Shown here: in pieces, positions 28,926-37,105 of the stretch
Position numbering within the stretch: position 1 is the first letter of the stretch
How the letters are laid out: every line of letters starts with the position of its first letter
NCBI RefSeq assembly: GCF_020667835.1
Contig: NZ_JAFMPR010000001.1
Span: 248,001-312,000, forward strand
DNA: 64,000 nt
DNA from: Roseibaca sp. Y0-43
GTDB taxonomy: Bacteria > Pseudomonadota > Alphaproteobacteria > Rhodobacterales > Rhodobacteraceae
Reading direction: 5' to 3'
Notes under the pieces: generated by a model
Told to the model about the DNA's origin: nothing
What the model saw: only the letters and a program-made list of their open reading frames with translations
Database searches by the model: none
Program-made: the position numbers and the translations under genes

Positions 28926-29477
28926 ATGCTGATCGAATTTATCGCAGTTGTCGTTGCCGGTGTGACAGGCTTCGGCCTTGCGCTGATCGCGCATCGCCTG
29001 ACCCTGCGCCGCCTGCCCGACTGGACCGCCCCCTTTGGCGCGGCCTTGGGCATGGTGTTGATGGTCATCTACCTGGAATACAGTTGGGCCGGCCGCTTCG
29101 AGGCGGGCCTTCCAGAAGATGTGACCGTCGTCAGTCGCAACGAGCACCGCGTCTGGTATCGGCCATGGACCTATGTGGTGCCGCTGACAACACGCATCAT
29201 CGCCGTCGATAACCGTATTCGCCAAACCAACGAAAACAATCCCGATCTGGTTTTGACCGGGGTGATCCTGAAAGAAAGATGGGCGCTGACCTTCGGGTTC
29301 AAATCCATCTTCGATTGTGCGGCAGGGCGCCGCGCGGACCTGTCCGAAGGCACGACGCTGGATGAAGAGGGCATCTTGCAGAATGTGGACTGGTTCCAGC
29401 TTGCGCCCGATGACCCGTTCCTGACGACCGCTTGTGGAGGAGGAGAGGACAATGGAGGACCAAGCGCGCAAGGCTGA
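28926..29477 (+). CDS. Conserved membrane-anchored protein of unknown function
   Basis: A 183-residue protein I do not recognise. Two membrane helices (about residues 3-23 and 36-53) are followed by a soluble domain of about 130 residues with RVWYRPWTYVVPLTTRI, VLTGVILKERW and FDCAAGRRADL; the end is Gly-rich. The ATG has AAAGGG nine bases upstream and the gene lies 13 bases after the nucleotidyltransferase gene. Its 3' end overlaps the response-regulator start by 26 bases in another frame, so it belongs to the same transcript. The second helix plus a conserved extracytoplasmic or cytoplasmic domain suggests a transporter-associated or sensor accessory role, not proven. Confidence 0.78.
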   Translation: MLIEFIAVVVAGVTGFGLALIAHRLTLRRLPDWTAPFGAALGMVLMVIYLEYSWAGRFEAGLPEDVTVVSRNEHRVWYRPWTYVVPLTTRIIAVDNRIRQTNENNPDLVLTGVILKERWALTFGFKSIFDCAAGRRADLSEGTTLDEEGILQNVDWFQLAPDDPFLTTACGGGEDNGGPSAQG

Positions 29478-29871
29478 GATTCTGGTCATCGAGGACGAGG
29501 ACAATATCGCCATTGCCCTTGACTACCTGCTGACCCGCGAGGGCTATGCCCAAACCCGCCTTGCCACCGGCGCGGGCGCGGTCGACATGATCTGCACGCG
29601 CAAGCCGGATCTGGTGCTGCTGGATGTCATGCTGCCCGAAGTGTCGGGCTACGAGATTTGCCAAAGCGTGCGCGCGAACCACGATTGCGACAGCGTGCGC
29701 ATCCTGATGATGACCGCGCGCGGCTCTGCGATGGAGCGGCGCAAGGGGCTGGCCATGGGCGCGGATGGCTTCATCTCGAAACCGTTCGAGCTGAAAGAGC
29801 TGCGCACGGAAGTGCGCCGGATGCTCGCGGCAGAGCGCAACCCCGCGCCCGAGGGCGCGCGCAATGCTTGA
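29452..29871 (+). CDS. Single-domain response regulator (CheY-like)
   Basis: A 139-residue receiver domain with no output domain. The phosphorylation set is complete: Asp15/Glu16 in ILVIEDEDN, phosphoacceptor Asp58 in LVLLDVMLPEVSGYE, Thr88 in ILMMTARGS and Lys110 in FISKPFE. The ATG at 29452 follows GGAGGAGAGG; an in-frame GTG 18 bases upstream is less well placed. It overlaps the previous gene by 26 bases and the next by 8, so it is co-translated with the sensor-exonuclease fusion. Because that partner has lost the usual kinase residues, the phosphate donor is unknown. Confidence 0.93.
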   Translation: MEDQARKAEILVIEDEDNIAIALDYLLTREGYAQTRLATGAGAVDMICTRKPDLVLLDVMLPEVSGYEICQSVRANHDCDSVRILMMTARGSAMERRKGLAMGADGFISKPFELKELRTEVRRMLAAERNPAPEGARNA

Positions 29872-31960
29872 CCGTCTGTCGCTACGCCTGCGTGTCCTTC
29901 TGTTTTTTGCGCTGATCGCGGTGGGCGCGGGTTTGGCGATCGCCGCCGGGGTCTGGCTGACCCTGTCGCGCAGTCCGCAGCCGGGGCTGGAAGCGCCCAT
30001 GCTGCAAGCGGGCCTGATCGCGGGCTTCCTGATCCTGTTTCTGGTCACGGGCATCTGGTACCTGTTTGACGCGAATGTCGCCCGCGCCATTGACGGGCTG
30101 TCGAACGCCATCCGCAGCCGCGCCCATGCCGATGTGGGCGGCTCGCTTTCGCGAGAAGCGGAACAGGCCCGCTACCTTGGCGATCTGGCCCCAGCCGCGC
30201 AGGCGATCACGGCGTCGCTGGAACAGACCCGTTCGGCGCTGGCGGAATCGGTCGCGCGCGAAACCGCGCGCCTCTCGGCTGAAAAATCGCGGCTGGAAAA
30301 GCTGCTCGCGGATGTGCCCGTCGCGGTTCTGCTGTGCAACGCCGATTTCCAGCTGGCGTTTTACAACGGGCAGGCCGTGACCATTCTGGAAGCGGGCAAT
30401 GCGCCGGGCCTCGACCGCAACTTGCTGGATTACCTGCGCGAAGGGCCGGTGCGCCACGCTTATGACCGTCTGCACCAGTTGGGCGACCCAGATGCCGTGT
30501 CGGACCTGATGTGCGCGACCACCGCGAGCGGGCGGCTATTGTCGGGCCGAATGCGCGTGTTGCGCCGCACCGACAATACCCGCCGCCCCGGTTTCGTGCT
30601 GACCCTGCGCGACGTGACCGCCGATCTGGCCGCCCATGCCGCGCGCGAATCGTTGCTGCAAGAAGTGTTCGACCGCGTCCGTCGCCCTGCCGCGAACCTG
30701 CAAACGGTCATCGGCGTGCTGGCCGAAAGCCCCGATATGGCACGCGAAACCGACCTGACGCAGGCCATGCAGGCCGAGGTACACGCGCTGGCAAGTGCGA
30801 TCACCGAACTGGGCGCGCGCCATGACGCCACGCGCGGCGAATGGCTGCCGCAGACCCGCACCCGCTCGCGCGATCTGCTGGACGGGATAGAGGCACAGTT
30901 CACCGCCGACGGGCTGTTTCTGGAAACCGAAGGCCCGGAACTGGTGCTCACCTGCGACGGGTTCGAACTGGCCATGTTCTTCCGCTGGCTGGGCGGCAAG
31001 CTGGCGGAAACCAAGCGCGCCAAGACCTTCCGCCTTGTGCTGAGCGAAGAGGACGGCCCCGGCGCGATCCTTGACCTTATCTGGCAAGGCCCGCCCCTGC
31101 CCGTGGGCGAATTCGACGGCTGGCTGACCGACAGCATCGACCCCGACCTGCCCGATGTGACCGCGCGCTCTGTCCTGTCGGCGCACATGACCGAAGCCTG
31201 GACAGAAACGCGCCGTAACGGCCATGCCTGCGTGCGCCTGCCCATCCCGCAAGCGCGCCGCGCCACCCGGCGCCCCGCGCCCATAGAGCGGGACGTGGTC
31301 TATGATTTCGACCTGCTTTCGAAAGAGCGCAACGCGGGTGTGCTGGAAAGCCGGCTGGAAGACCTGACCTATGTGGTTTTTGACACGGAAACCACGGGGC
31401 TGACGCCCTCGGTCGACGAGATCGTGCAGATCGCCGCCGTGCGCGTGGTCAATGGCCGCCGCGTGCGGCGCGAGGTGTTCGACACGCTGGTCGACCCGAA
31501 ACGGCCCATCCCGCAAAGCTCGACCGATGTGCATGGCATTACCGATGAAATGGTCATCGGTGCCCCAACGATTGCAGAGGCAGGCAAACGCTTCCACGAT
31601 TTCGCGCGCGGGGCGGTGCTGATCGCGCATAACGCGCCTTTCGACATGGAATTCCTGCGCCGGCACGAGGCAGAGATCGGCGTGCAATTCGACCACCCGG
31701 TTCTGGATACAGTGCTTCTGTCGGCGGTTGTCTATGGCCAGTTGGACCAGCACTCGCTGGATGCGCTGACCGCGCGTCTGGGCATCACGATCCCTGAAGA
31801 GGCGCGCCATACCGCCATTGGCGACACGGTGGCGACGGCGGATGCGTTCCTGAAACTACTGCCCATGTTGCAGGCCAAGGGATTGAACACCTTCGGCGAT
31901 GTGCTGGCAGAGGTGCGCCAGCATGGGCGGTTGCTGAAGGATCTGAACACGCGGATGTAG
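29864..31960 (+). CDS. Degenerate sensor-kinase body fused to DnaQ-like 3'-5' exonuclease
   Basis: A 698-residue fusion. Two membrane helices (about 10-34 and 46-68) flank a short periplasmic loop. Then come a HAMP-like linker and coiled coil (about 68-148), a PAS domain (about 148-252) and a helical pair that resembles the dimerisation domain. Here the usual H-E-L-R-T-P box reads DRVRRP, with Asp270 where the phosphoacceptor His should be. The following ATPase-like region (330-465) lacks recognisable N and G boxes. From about 500 to 695 lies a DEDDh exonuclease with all motifs: VFDTETTG (Asp507, Glu509), AHNAPFD (Asp594) and HTAIGD (His649, Asp654). It overlaps the response-regulator gene by 8 bases. 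The substrate could be DNA, RNA or a small nucleotide signal. Confidence 0.9.
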   Translation: MLDRLSLRLRVLLFFALIAVGAGLAIAAGVWLTLSRSPQPGLEAPMLQAGLIAGFLILFLVTGIWYLFDANVARAIDGLSNAIRSRAHADVGGSLSREAEQARYLGDLAPAAQAITASLEQTRSALAESVARETARLSAEKSRLEKLLADVPVAVLLCNADFQLAFYNGQAVTILEAGNAPGLDRNLLDYLREGPVRHAYDRLHQLGDPDAVSDLMCATTASGRLLSGRMRVLRRTDNTRRPGFVLTLRDVTADLAAHAARESLLQEVFDRVRRPAANLQTVIGVLAESPDMARETDLTQAMQAEVHALASAITELGARHDATRGEWLPQTRTRSRDLLDGIEAQFTADGLFLETEGPELVLTCDGFELAMFFRWLGGKLAETKRAKTFRLVLSEEDGPGAILDLIWQGPPLPVGEFDGWLTDSIDPDLPDVTARSVLSAHMTEAWTETRRNGHACVRLPIPQARRATRRPAPIERDVVYDFDLLSKERNAGVLESRLEDLTYVVFDTETTGLTPSVDEIVQIAAVRVVNGRRVRREVFDTLVDPKRPIPQSSTDVHGITDEMVIGAPTIAEAGKRFHDFARGAVLIAHNAPFDMEFLRRHEAEIGVQFDHPVLDTVLLSAVVYGQLDQHSLDALTARLGITIPEEARHTAIGDTVATADAFLKLLPMLQAKGLNTFGDVLAEVRQHGRLLKDLNTRM

Positions 31961-32017
31961 GGCACGCGGTATCAGTGGGCTACGCCCTTGTCCCGCGTCT
32001 TGGGATGAAGAAATGAA

Positions 32018-32045
32018 AAAGGGCGCCCTGTGACGGGCGCCCTTT
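32018..32045. terminator. Bidirectional terminator between the exonuclease fusion and etfA
   Basis: A perfect 11-bp stem (AAAGGGCGCCC / GGGCGCCCTTT) with a 6-base loop, flanked by an A-run on the left and T on the right. It lies between two convergent genes and can serve both strands. Confidence 0.85.
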
Positions 32046-32064
32046 GATGTTCCATGTGAAGCTC

Positions 32065-32991
32065 TTACAGCTTCTCGGTCAGTTCCGGCACGATGGTGAA
32101 CAGATCGCCCACCAGCCCGTAATCGGCGACCTGGAAGATCGGGGCTTCCTCGTCCTTGTTGATGGCGACGATGACCTTCGAGTCCTTCATCCCCGCCAAG
32201 TGCTGGATCGCACCGGAGATACCAACCGCGATATACAGGTCCGGGGCGACGACCTTGCCGGTCTGGCCCACCTGCCAATCGTTCGGCGCATAGCCCGAAT
32301 CGACTGCCGCGCGCGATGCGCCCACTGCCGCACCCAACTTGTCGGCCAGCCCTTCGATGATCTTGAAATCATCTTCAGAGCCGACGCCGCGCCCGCCGGA
32401 CACAACCACCTTGGCGCTGGTCAGTTCGGGACGGTCGGATTCGGCGACCTTGTCCTCGACCCATTCCGACAGGCCGGGGTTTTCAGCGGCACCGATGGTT
32501 TCCACCGGGGCGGAACCGCCCTGCCCCGCCGCGTCGAAGGTCGAGGTGCGGATGGTCATCACCTTGGTCGCGTCCGACGACTTGACGGTCTGGATGGCAT
32601 TGCCCGCGTAGATCGGGCGCTCGAACGTGTCGGCATCGACAATGCCGGTCACATCCGACAGCACCATCACATCCAACAACGCGGCAACGCGCGGCAGGAT
32701 GTTCTTGGCGTCGGTGGTCGAGGGCGCGACGATATGGCTGTAGCCGCCCGCAAGCGAGACGATCAGCGCCGCCGTGGGTTCGGCCAGACGGTGGCCAAGG
32801 CTTACATCCTCGGCGCACAGAACCTTGGACACGCCGTCGATACTCGCGGCTTGCGCGGCGGCATCGGCGGCTTTGGCACCGGCGCAAAGCACTGTCACAT
32901 CGCCCAGTTTCTTGGCGGCGGTCGCGGCCTTGGACGTGGCGTCCATGTTCAACGCGCCATCAGTGATTTCGGCAAGAAGTAGAACAGCCAT
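32065..32991 (-). CDS. etfA: Electron transfer flavoprotein alpha subunit
   Basis: With EtfB it carries electrons from acyl-CoA and other dehydrogenases to ETF-ubiquinone oxidoreductase. The 308-residue protein has the N-terminal [12 protein letters not shown], the FAD domain at the C-terminus with [11 protein letters not shown], and the family signature region [42 protein letters not shown], which contacts the FAD. The ATG shares one base with the etfB stop (TGATG), so expression is tied to etfB. Its 3' end faces a bidirectional terminator. Confidence 0.97.
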   Translation of the reverse strand: MAVLLLAEITDGALNMDATSKAATAAKKLGDVTVLCAGAKAADAAAQAASIDGVSKVLCAEDVSLGHRLAEPTAALIVSLAGGYSHIVAPSTTDAKNILPRVAALLDVMVLSDVTGIVDADTFERPIYAGNAIQTVKSSDATKVMTIRTSTFDAAGQGGSAPVETIGAAENPGLSEWVEDKVAESDRPELTSAKVVVSGGRGVGSEDDFKIIEGLADKLGAAVGASRAAVDSGYAPNDWQVGQTGKVVAPDLYIAVGISGAIQHLAGMKDSKVIVAINKDEEAPIFQVADYGLVGDLFTIVPELTEKL

Positions 32992-33752
32992 CAGATAACC
33001 CCCGCTTCATCCTTGAGTTTCGCCATCAGCTCATCGACAGAGCCGACCTTGACACCGGCGGCACGCGCGGCCGGTTCAGACGTCTTGATCACGCTCAGGC
33101 GCGGGCTGACATCGACGCCGTAATCGGCGGCGGTCTTTTCATCGAGCGGCTTTTTCTTGGCCTTCATAATATTCGGCAGCGACGCATAGCGCGGCTCGTT
33201 CAGGCGCAGATCGACGCTGACGATCGCGGGCAGCTTGACCTTGATGGTCTGCAAGCCGCCATCCACCTCGCGGGTGACGGTGGCGGTGTCGCCATCGACA
33301 TTGACCTCGGACGCGAAAGTCGCCTGCGCCCAGCCGGTCAGCGCGCCCAGCATCTGGCCGGTTGCGTTCATGTCATTGTCAATCGCCTGCTTGCCGCACA
33401 GAACCATGCCCGGCTGCTCTTCGTCGATGACGGCTTTCAGAAGCTTCGCCACGGCCAGCGGTTCGATGTCGGTATGCACATCATCCGCTGCAACAATCAG
33501 GATCGCGCGGTCCGCCCCCATGGCCAGCGCGGTGCGCAGCGTTTCCTGCGCCTGCTTCACCCCGATGGACACGGCGACCACTTCGGTCACGACGCCTTTT
33601 TCCTTCAGGCGAATCGCCTCTTCGACGGCAATCTCGTCGAACGGGTTCATCGACATCTTCACATTCGCCAGATCGACACCGCTGCCATCCGCCTTCACGC
33701 GGACTTTCACGTTGTAGTCAATCACGCGCTTGACAGGCACAAGAACCTTCAT
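32991..33752 (-). CDS. etfB: Electron transfer flavoprotein beta subunit
   Basis: The 253-residue AMP-binding partner of EtfA. It begins [16 protein letters not shown] and shows [26 protein letters not shown], then [23 protein letters not shown], the typical EtfB signature around residue 120. It is first in the etfBA pair, upstream of etfA by one-base overlap. AGGGAGAG lies before the start in the leftward sense. In this window the pair is followed upstream by an enoyl-CoA hydratase gene on the same strand (105 bases away), consistent with a fatty-acid or amino-acid oxidation context, though this is weak. Confidence 0.97.
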   Translation of the reverse strand: MKVLVPVKRVIDYNVKVRVKADGSGVDLANVKMSMNPFDEIAVEEAIRLKEKGVVTEVVAVSIGVKQAQETLRTALAMGADRAILIVAADDVHTDIEPLAVAKLLKAVIDEEQPGMVLCGKQAIDNDMNATGQMLGALTGWAQATFASEVNVDGDTATVTREVDGGLQTIKVKLPAIVSVDLRLNEPRYASLPNIMKAKKKPLDEKTAADYGVDVSPRLSVIKTSEPAARAAGVKVGSVDELMAKLKDEAGVI

Positions 33753-33857
33753 AGGCGTATCTCTCCCTCACATAATCAGCTGTGTTTTAGCCGCATGACG
33801 GCGTCAGACATAGTGTAAAATCGACGCATCCCCAACCAGTGACGCCGCGTCGTGCCC

Positions 33858-34646
33858 TTACGCCCAGTCTGGCGCGCGTTTTTCAAGGAAGGCATTGATG
33901 CCCTCATCGGTGTCGCGCAAGAGCATGTTCTCGGCCATCACGCGGCCGGTATGGGCATAGGCATCGGCAAGGGTCATCTGCGCCTGGTCATAGAAAGCGC
34001 GCTTGCCGATGCGCACCGCTGCCGACAGTTTCGCGGCGATGGTCTGGGCCAGTTGGCGTGTCTCTGCTTGCAGCGCGTCATGCGGCACGGCGCGATTTAT
34101 CAACCCCAATTCGGTGGCGCGCGCGGCGTCGATGAATTGGCCCGTGGTCAGCAATTCGAACGCCGCCTTGCGCCCGATATTGCGGGTCAGCGCGACCATG
34201 GGCGTGGAACAAAACAGCCCGATATTCACGCCATTCACGCCGAAGCGCGTGCCCTCTGCCGCAACCGCCAGGTCACAGGTGGCGACCAGCTGGCAGCCTG
34301 CGGCGGTGGCGATGCCGTGCACCTCGGCGATCACGGGCTGCGGCAGGGTCGGGATAAGCTGCATCAGCGCCCCGCAGCGCGCGAACAGGTCGTTGAAATA
34401 AGCAGCCCCGCCATCGGGCGCGGACCGGCCCGCCTGCATTTCGGCCAGATCGTGACCCGCACAAAACGCCTTGCCAGCCCCTGCGAGGATGATGACCCGC
34501 ACATCCGGGTCAGCGCCAAGGGCAGTCAGACGCTCGGTCAGGGCGGCAAGCATCGCGTCGGAAAGCGCATTCAGCTTGGCGGGGCGGTTCATGACCAGCC
34601 GCGCGATCCCGTCCGTTACGTCAACCTTCAGGATTTCGTCTTCCAT
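33858..34646 (-). CDS. Enoyl-CoA hydratase/isomerase family protein
   Basis: A 262-residue crotonase-fold enzyme that probably hydrates a 2-enoyl-CoA. It has NRPAKLNALSDAM, the oxyanion-hole loop GKAFCAGHDLAEM and the second oxyanion stretch VHGIATAAGCQLVATCDLAVAAE. However, both catalytic Glu positions of classical enoyl-CoA hydratase seem replaced (A-A-G-C region and FGVNGVNIGLF), as in many ECHDC3-like members, so the reaction may be an isomerisation or be lost. I start at ATG 34646 (MEDEILKVDV), with AAGGGGGG upstream; an in-frame start 54 bases earlier adds a non-homologous stretch. The neighbour on the other strand is a thioesterase gene. Confidence 0.88.
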   Translation of the reverse strand: MEDEILKVDVTDGIARLVMNRPAKLNALSDAMLAALTERLTALGADPDVRVIILAGAGKAFCAGHDLAEMQAGRSAPDGGAAYFNDLFARCGALMQLIPTLPQPVIAEVHGIATAAGCQLVATCDLAVAAEGTRFGVNGVNIGLFCSTPMVALTRNIGRKAAFELLTTGQFIDAARATELGLINRAVPHDALQAETRQLAQTIAAKLSAAVRIGKRAFYDQAQMTLADAYAHTGRVMAENMLLRDTDEGINAFLEKRAPDWA

Positions 34647-34715
34647 CCTGCCCCCCTTTGGCGTGAAACTGCCCTTTCGGGTAGCACAAGGCGGACCCAT
34701 GGCAAAGGAGTTGCG

Positions 34716-35132
34716 ATGAAAATGGACAAGGCCGCGCTGGCCGCCTTTCTGGACAGCGATTTCCCGCAGGTCAAAGACATGTTCACGGTCGAAGCAGTCG
34801 GCACGGATACGCTGACCCTGCGCATGACAAGCAGCCCCGAATTGCTGCGCCCCGGAGGCACCGTGTCCGGCCCGGCCATGTTCGCGCTGGCCGATGTCGC
34901 GGTCTATCTGACCATCCTCAGCCAGATCGGTCCCAAGGCGCTGACCGTGACCACCAATGCGAGCATGGATTTCATGCGCAAGCCCGCAGCCGGGGTAGAC
35001 CTGCTGTGCGAGACGCGGCTTCTGAAGCTTGGCCGCGCGCTGGCTGTGGCGGATGCGCTGATCTTCAGCGAGGGCGACGCGCGCCCCGTGGCGCGCGCCT
35101 CGCTGACCTATTCGATCCCGCCGAAGGGCTAG
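34716..35132 (+). CDS. PaaI/YbgC-type hotdog-fold thioesterase
   Basis: A 138-residue hotdog protein, likely an acyl-CoA thioesterase. LLRPGGTVSGPAMFALADVAVYL gives the central helix with the catalytic Asp/Ala region of PaaI-type enzymes, and ALTVTTNASMDFMRKP is the following strand pair. AGGAG lies six bases before the ATG at 34716. It is divergent from the enoyl-CoA hydratase gene (69 bases) and convergent with the VOC gene, three bases apart. Natural acyl-CoA substrate unknown. Confidence 0.9.
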   Translation: MKMDKAALAAFLDSDFPQVKDMFTVEAVGTDTLTLRMTSSPELLRPGGTVSGPAMFALADVAVYLTILSQIGPKALTVTTNASMDFMRKPAAGVDLLCETRLLKLGRALAVADALIFSEGDARPVARASLTYSIPPKG

Positions 35133-35135
35133 CGG

Positions 35136-35615
35136 CTAGCCCGCCTCTGCCAGAAGCGCGCGCAGATCAAACGCGGCATTGCCCATTTTCAGGCTGCCAT
35201 CGGCCCCGCGCGGCCAGTCCTGTTCCGGCTTGTCCCAGTAGATCTCTATCCCGTTGCCGTCCGGGTCTTCGAAATAGACCGCAAGCGACACGCCGTGATC
35301 GGCATAACCCTGCAATTGCACGCCCGCATCCAGCGCGCGCTTGGTGGCCACGGCCAGAGCCTGCCGCGTGGGGTAGAGAAGCGCGACATGGTAAAGCCCG
35401 GTATGATGGGGCGCGGGCGGCGTGCCGCCTTTGCTATGCCATGTATTCAGCCCGATATGGTGGTGATAGCCGCCCCAAGACAGAAACGCGGCCTGATCGC
35501 CGTAGCGCTGCACAAGGTCCATGCCCATCACGTCGCGCCAAAAGGCGATGGCGCGGTCTAGATCGGCGACTTTCAGGTGGGTATGCCCGATGCAGGGTTT
35601 GGTCATCATGTCCAT
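35136..35615 (-). CDS. VOC-family (glyoxalase/dioxygenase-like) metalloprotein
   Basis: A 159-residue vicinal-oxygen-chelate protein. Likely metal ligands: His in GHTHLKVADLD near the N-terminus, the His cluster in WGGYHHHIGLNTW, His in GLYHVALLYP and Glu in PDGNGIEIYWDKP. It most resembles the single-unit CatE-like extradiol-dioxygenase or glyoxalase-related proteins. ATG 35615 follows AGAGGCC and gives MDMMTKPCIGH; an earlier in-frame start would add 25 residues without match. It is the last gene of the leftward tctC-tctA-tctB-dehydrogenase set, 90 bases after the dehydrogenase. Substrate unknown. Confidence 0.88.
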   Translation of the reverse strand: MDMMTKPCIGHTHLKVADLDRAIAFWRDVMGMDLVQRYGDQAAFLSWGGYHHHIGLNTWHSKGGTPPAPHHTGLYHVALLYPTRQALAVATKRALDAGVQLQGYADHGVSLAVYFEDPDGNGIEIYWDKPEQDWPRGADGSLKMGNAAFDLRALLAEAG

Positions 35616-35705
35616 GGCTGGCCTCTGGTCTGGTTGCCACCAACACATGACGCCACCCGCACCCTTACGCAATTGGGGACGCGCGCACATCGGCTGTGCA
35701 ACCGG

Positions 35706-36629
35706 CTACCCGGTCAGCGCCCCATCGACATTTCGCGCGGTGATCCAGCTGATGCGGGTGTTCGATTCGACCGTCACACCGGCGATATGCGGGGTCGCGA
35801 TCAGGTTCGGCGCTGTCGCAAGCGCGCTGCCTGCGCCCAACGGCTCTGCCGCGAAAACATCCACCGCGGCACCGGCCAGATGGCCCGATTGCAGCGCTTG
35901 GGCCAAGGCCGCTTCGTCCACGATATGCCCGCGCGCGGTATTTATTAGCACCGCCCCCGGTTTCATCCGCGCCAAGCGGTCAGCCCCGAACAACCCGCGC
36001 GTGGCGTCGGTCAGCGGCACATGCAGGCTGAGCGCGTCGGCATGGGCGACCAGCGCATCCAGATCGTCGAACCGTGCGACCCCGTCCCAAGCGGGCGCGT
36101 CAGCAGGCAGGTAGGGGTCATAGGTGGCAATCGTCATGCCCAAGGCCCGCGCGCGCATCGCGGTGGCCTGTGCAATCGCGCCAAAGCCCACAAGGCCAAG
36201 GGTCGCGCCCTCGACCTCGAGCCCCATCATGCGCTGGCGCGGCCATGCGCCCGACAGCACATCGGCGCTGCCCAGCCACGCGCCCCGGCGCAGCACCATG
36301 ACAGCCGTAATGACGTATTCCGCGACAGAAGTGACATTGCCGCCCGTGGCCGGAAAAACCGCCACCCCGCGCGCCTTGGCGGTTTCGGTGTCGATATTGT
36401 CCAAGCCCACGCCCAAGCGGCCAATGGCGCGCAGGCCGGGGGCGGCCTCCATCAGCGCGGCATCCACCTGCGTGCGGTTGCGCACGATCAAGGCACCCGC
36501 ATCGGCGCAGGCGCTGCGCAGGCGGGCCGGGTCATCGACCAGCGAGGGGTCGTATGTCACCTCGTGGCGCGCGGCCAGCCAGTCGACCGCCGGTTCGTCC
36601 ATGAATTCGGAAATGACAACGCGGGCCAT
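35706..36629 (-). CDS. NAD-dependent D-2-hydroxyacid dehydrogenase
   Basis: A 307-residue enzyme of the SerA/phosphoglycerate dehydrogenase class. It has the NAD-binding LGLVGFGAIAQATAMRARALGM (Gly-x-Gly-x-x-Ala), and the catalytic triad Arg in NTARGHIVDE, Glu in DVFAAEPLG and His in TPHIAGVT. ATG 36629 follows AAGGAAC. It lies 20 bases after tctB on the same strand, so it is likely expressed with the tricarboxylate transporter and may process the imported acid. Homologues in similar positions include (S)-sulfolactate dehydrogenase SlcC in other bacteria, an idea only. No sulfolactate lyase genes are visible here. Confidence 0.92.
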   Translation of the reverse strand: MARVVISEFMDEPAVDWLAARHEVTYDPSLVDDPARLRSACADAGALIVRNRTQVDAALMEAAPGLRAIGRLGVGLDNIDTETAKARGVAVFPATGGNVTSVAEYVITAVMVLRRGAWLGSADVLSGAWPRQRMMGLEVEGATLGLVGFGAIAQATAMRARALGMTIATYDPYLPADAPAWDGVARFDDLDALVAHADALSLHVPLTDATRGLFGADRLARMKPGAVLINTARGHIVDEAALAQALQSGHLAGAAVDVFAAEPLGAGSALATAPNLIATPHIAGVTVESNTRISWITARNVDGALTG

Positions 36630-36649
36630 CGGGGTTCCTTCGGGTCTTG

Positions 36650-37102
36650 TTACAGCCAGGGCGCGCGGAAGGGCCGGATACCTAGCACTTCGGAAAACAC
36701 CCAGAAAAAGCCGCCGACCACGACCAGCGCCACCGCGACCGCGATCAGGTAGTCCTTCGACGCAAGCGGGCCTGCGCGGCGTTTCATGGCCAGCGCCAGC
36801 GCGGCGAACAAGGGCACAGAGGTGGTGACGAACCCCACGTAGCGGATACCCACCCACCACAGCACCATCACCCCGATGCCGATCAACACCGACCCGCCCC
36901 CTTCCAAATTAAGGGTCGAAGGCTCTCCGGCCAGCAGCCCGCGCGCGACAAGGGCCACCGAGATCACTGTCAGGATGACCAGCACGGTATTGGGAAAGAC
37001 CGCGCTCAGAAAGCCGACCTGCCCCCGGTTCAGGAAGAACAGTGCCGCGAGCGCAAGGCCGAAGAGGCCGCTCAGCAATTCGGTGTTCAGCCGGATGCGC
37101 AT
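36650..37102 (-). CDS. tctB: Tripartite tricarboxylate transporter small subunit TctB
   Basis: A 150-residue inner-membrane protein with four hydrophobic helices (about 10-25, 38-56, 72-90, 118-140), as expected for TctB. It lies three bases after tctA and 20 before the dehydrogenase gene. The TctB subunit has no known catalytic role but is needed for transport. The name refers to the family; actual substrate may be any small carboxylate. Confidence 0.88.
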   Translation of the reverse strand: MRIRLNTELLSGLFGLALAALFFLNRGQVGFLSAVFPNTVLVILTVISVALVARGLLAGEPSTLNLEGGGSVLIGIGVMVLWWVGIRYVGFVTTSVPLFAALALAMKRRAGPLASKDYLIAVAVALVVVGGFFWVFSEVLGIRPFRAPWL

Positions 37103-37105
37103 GGT

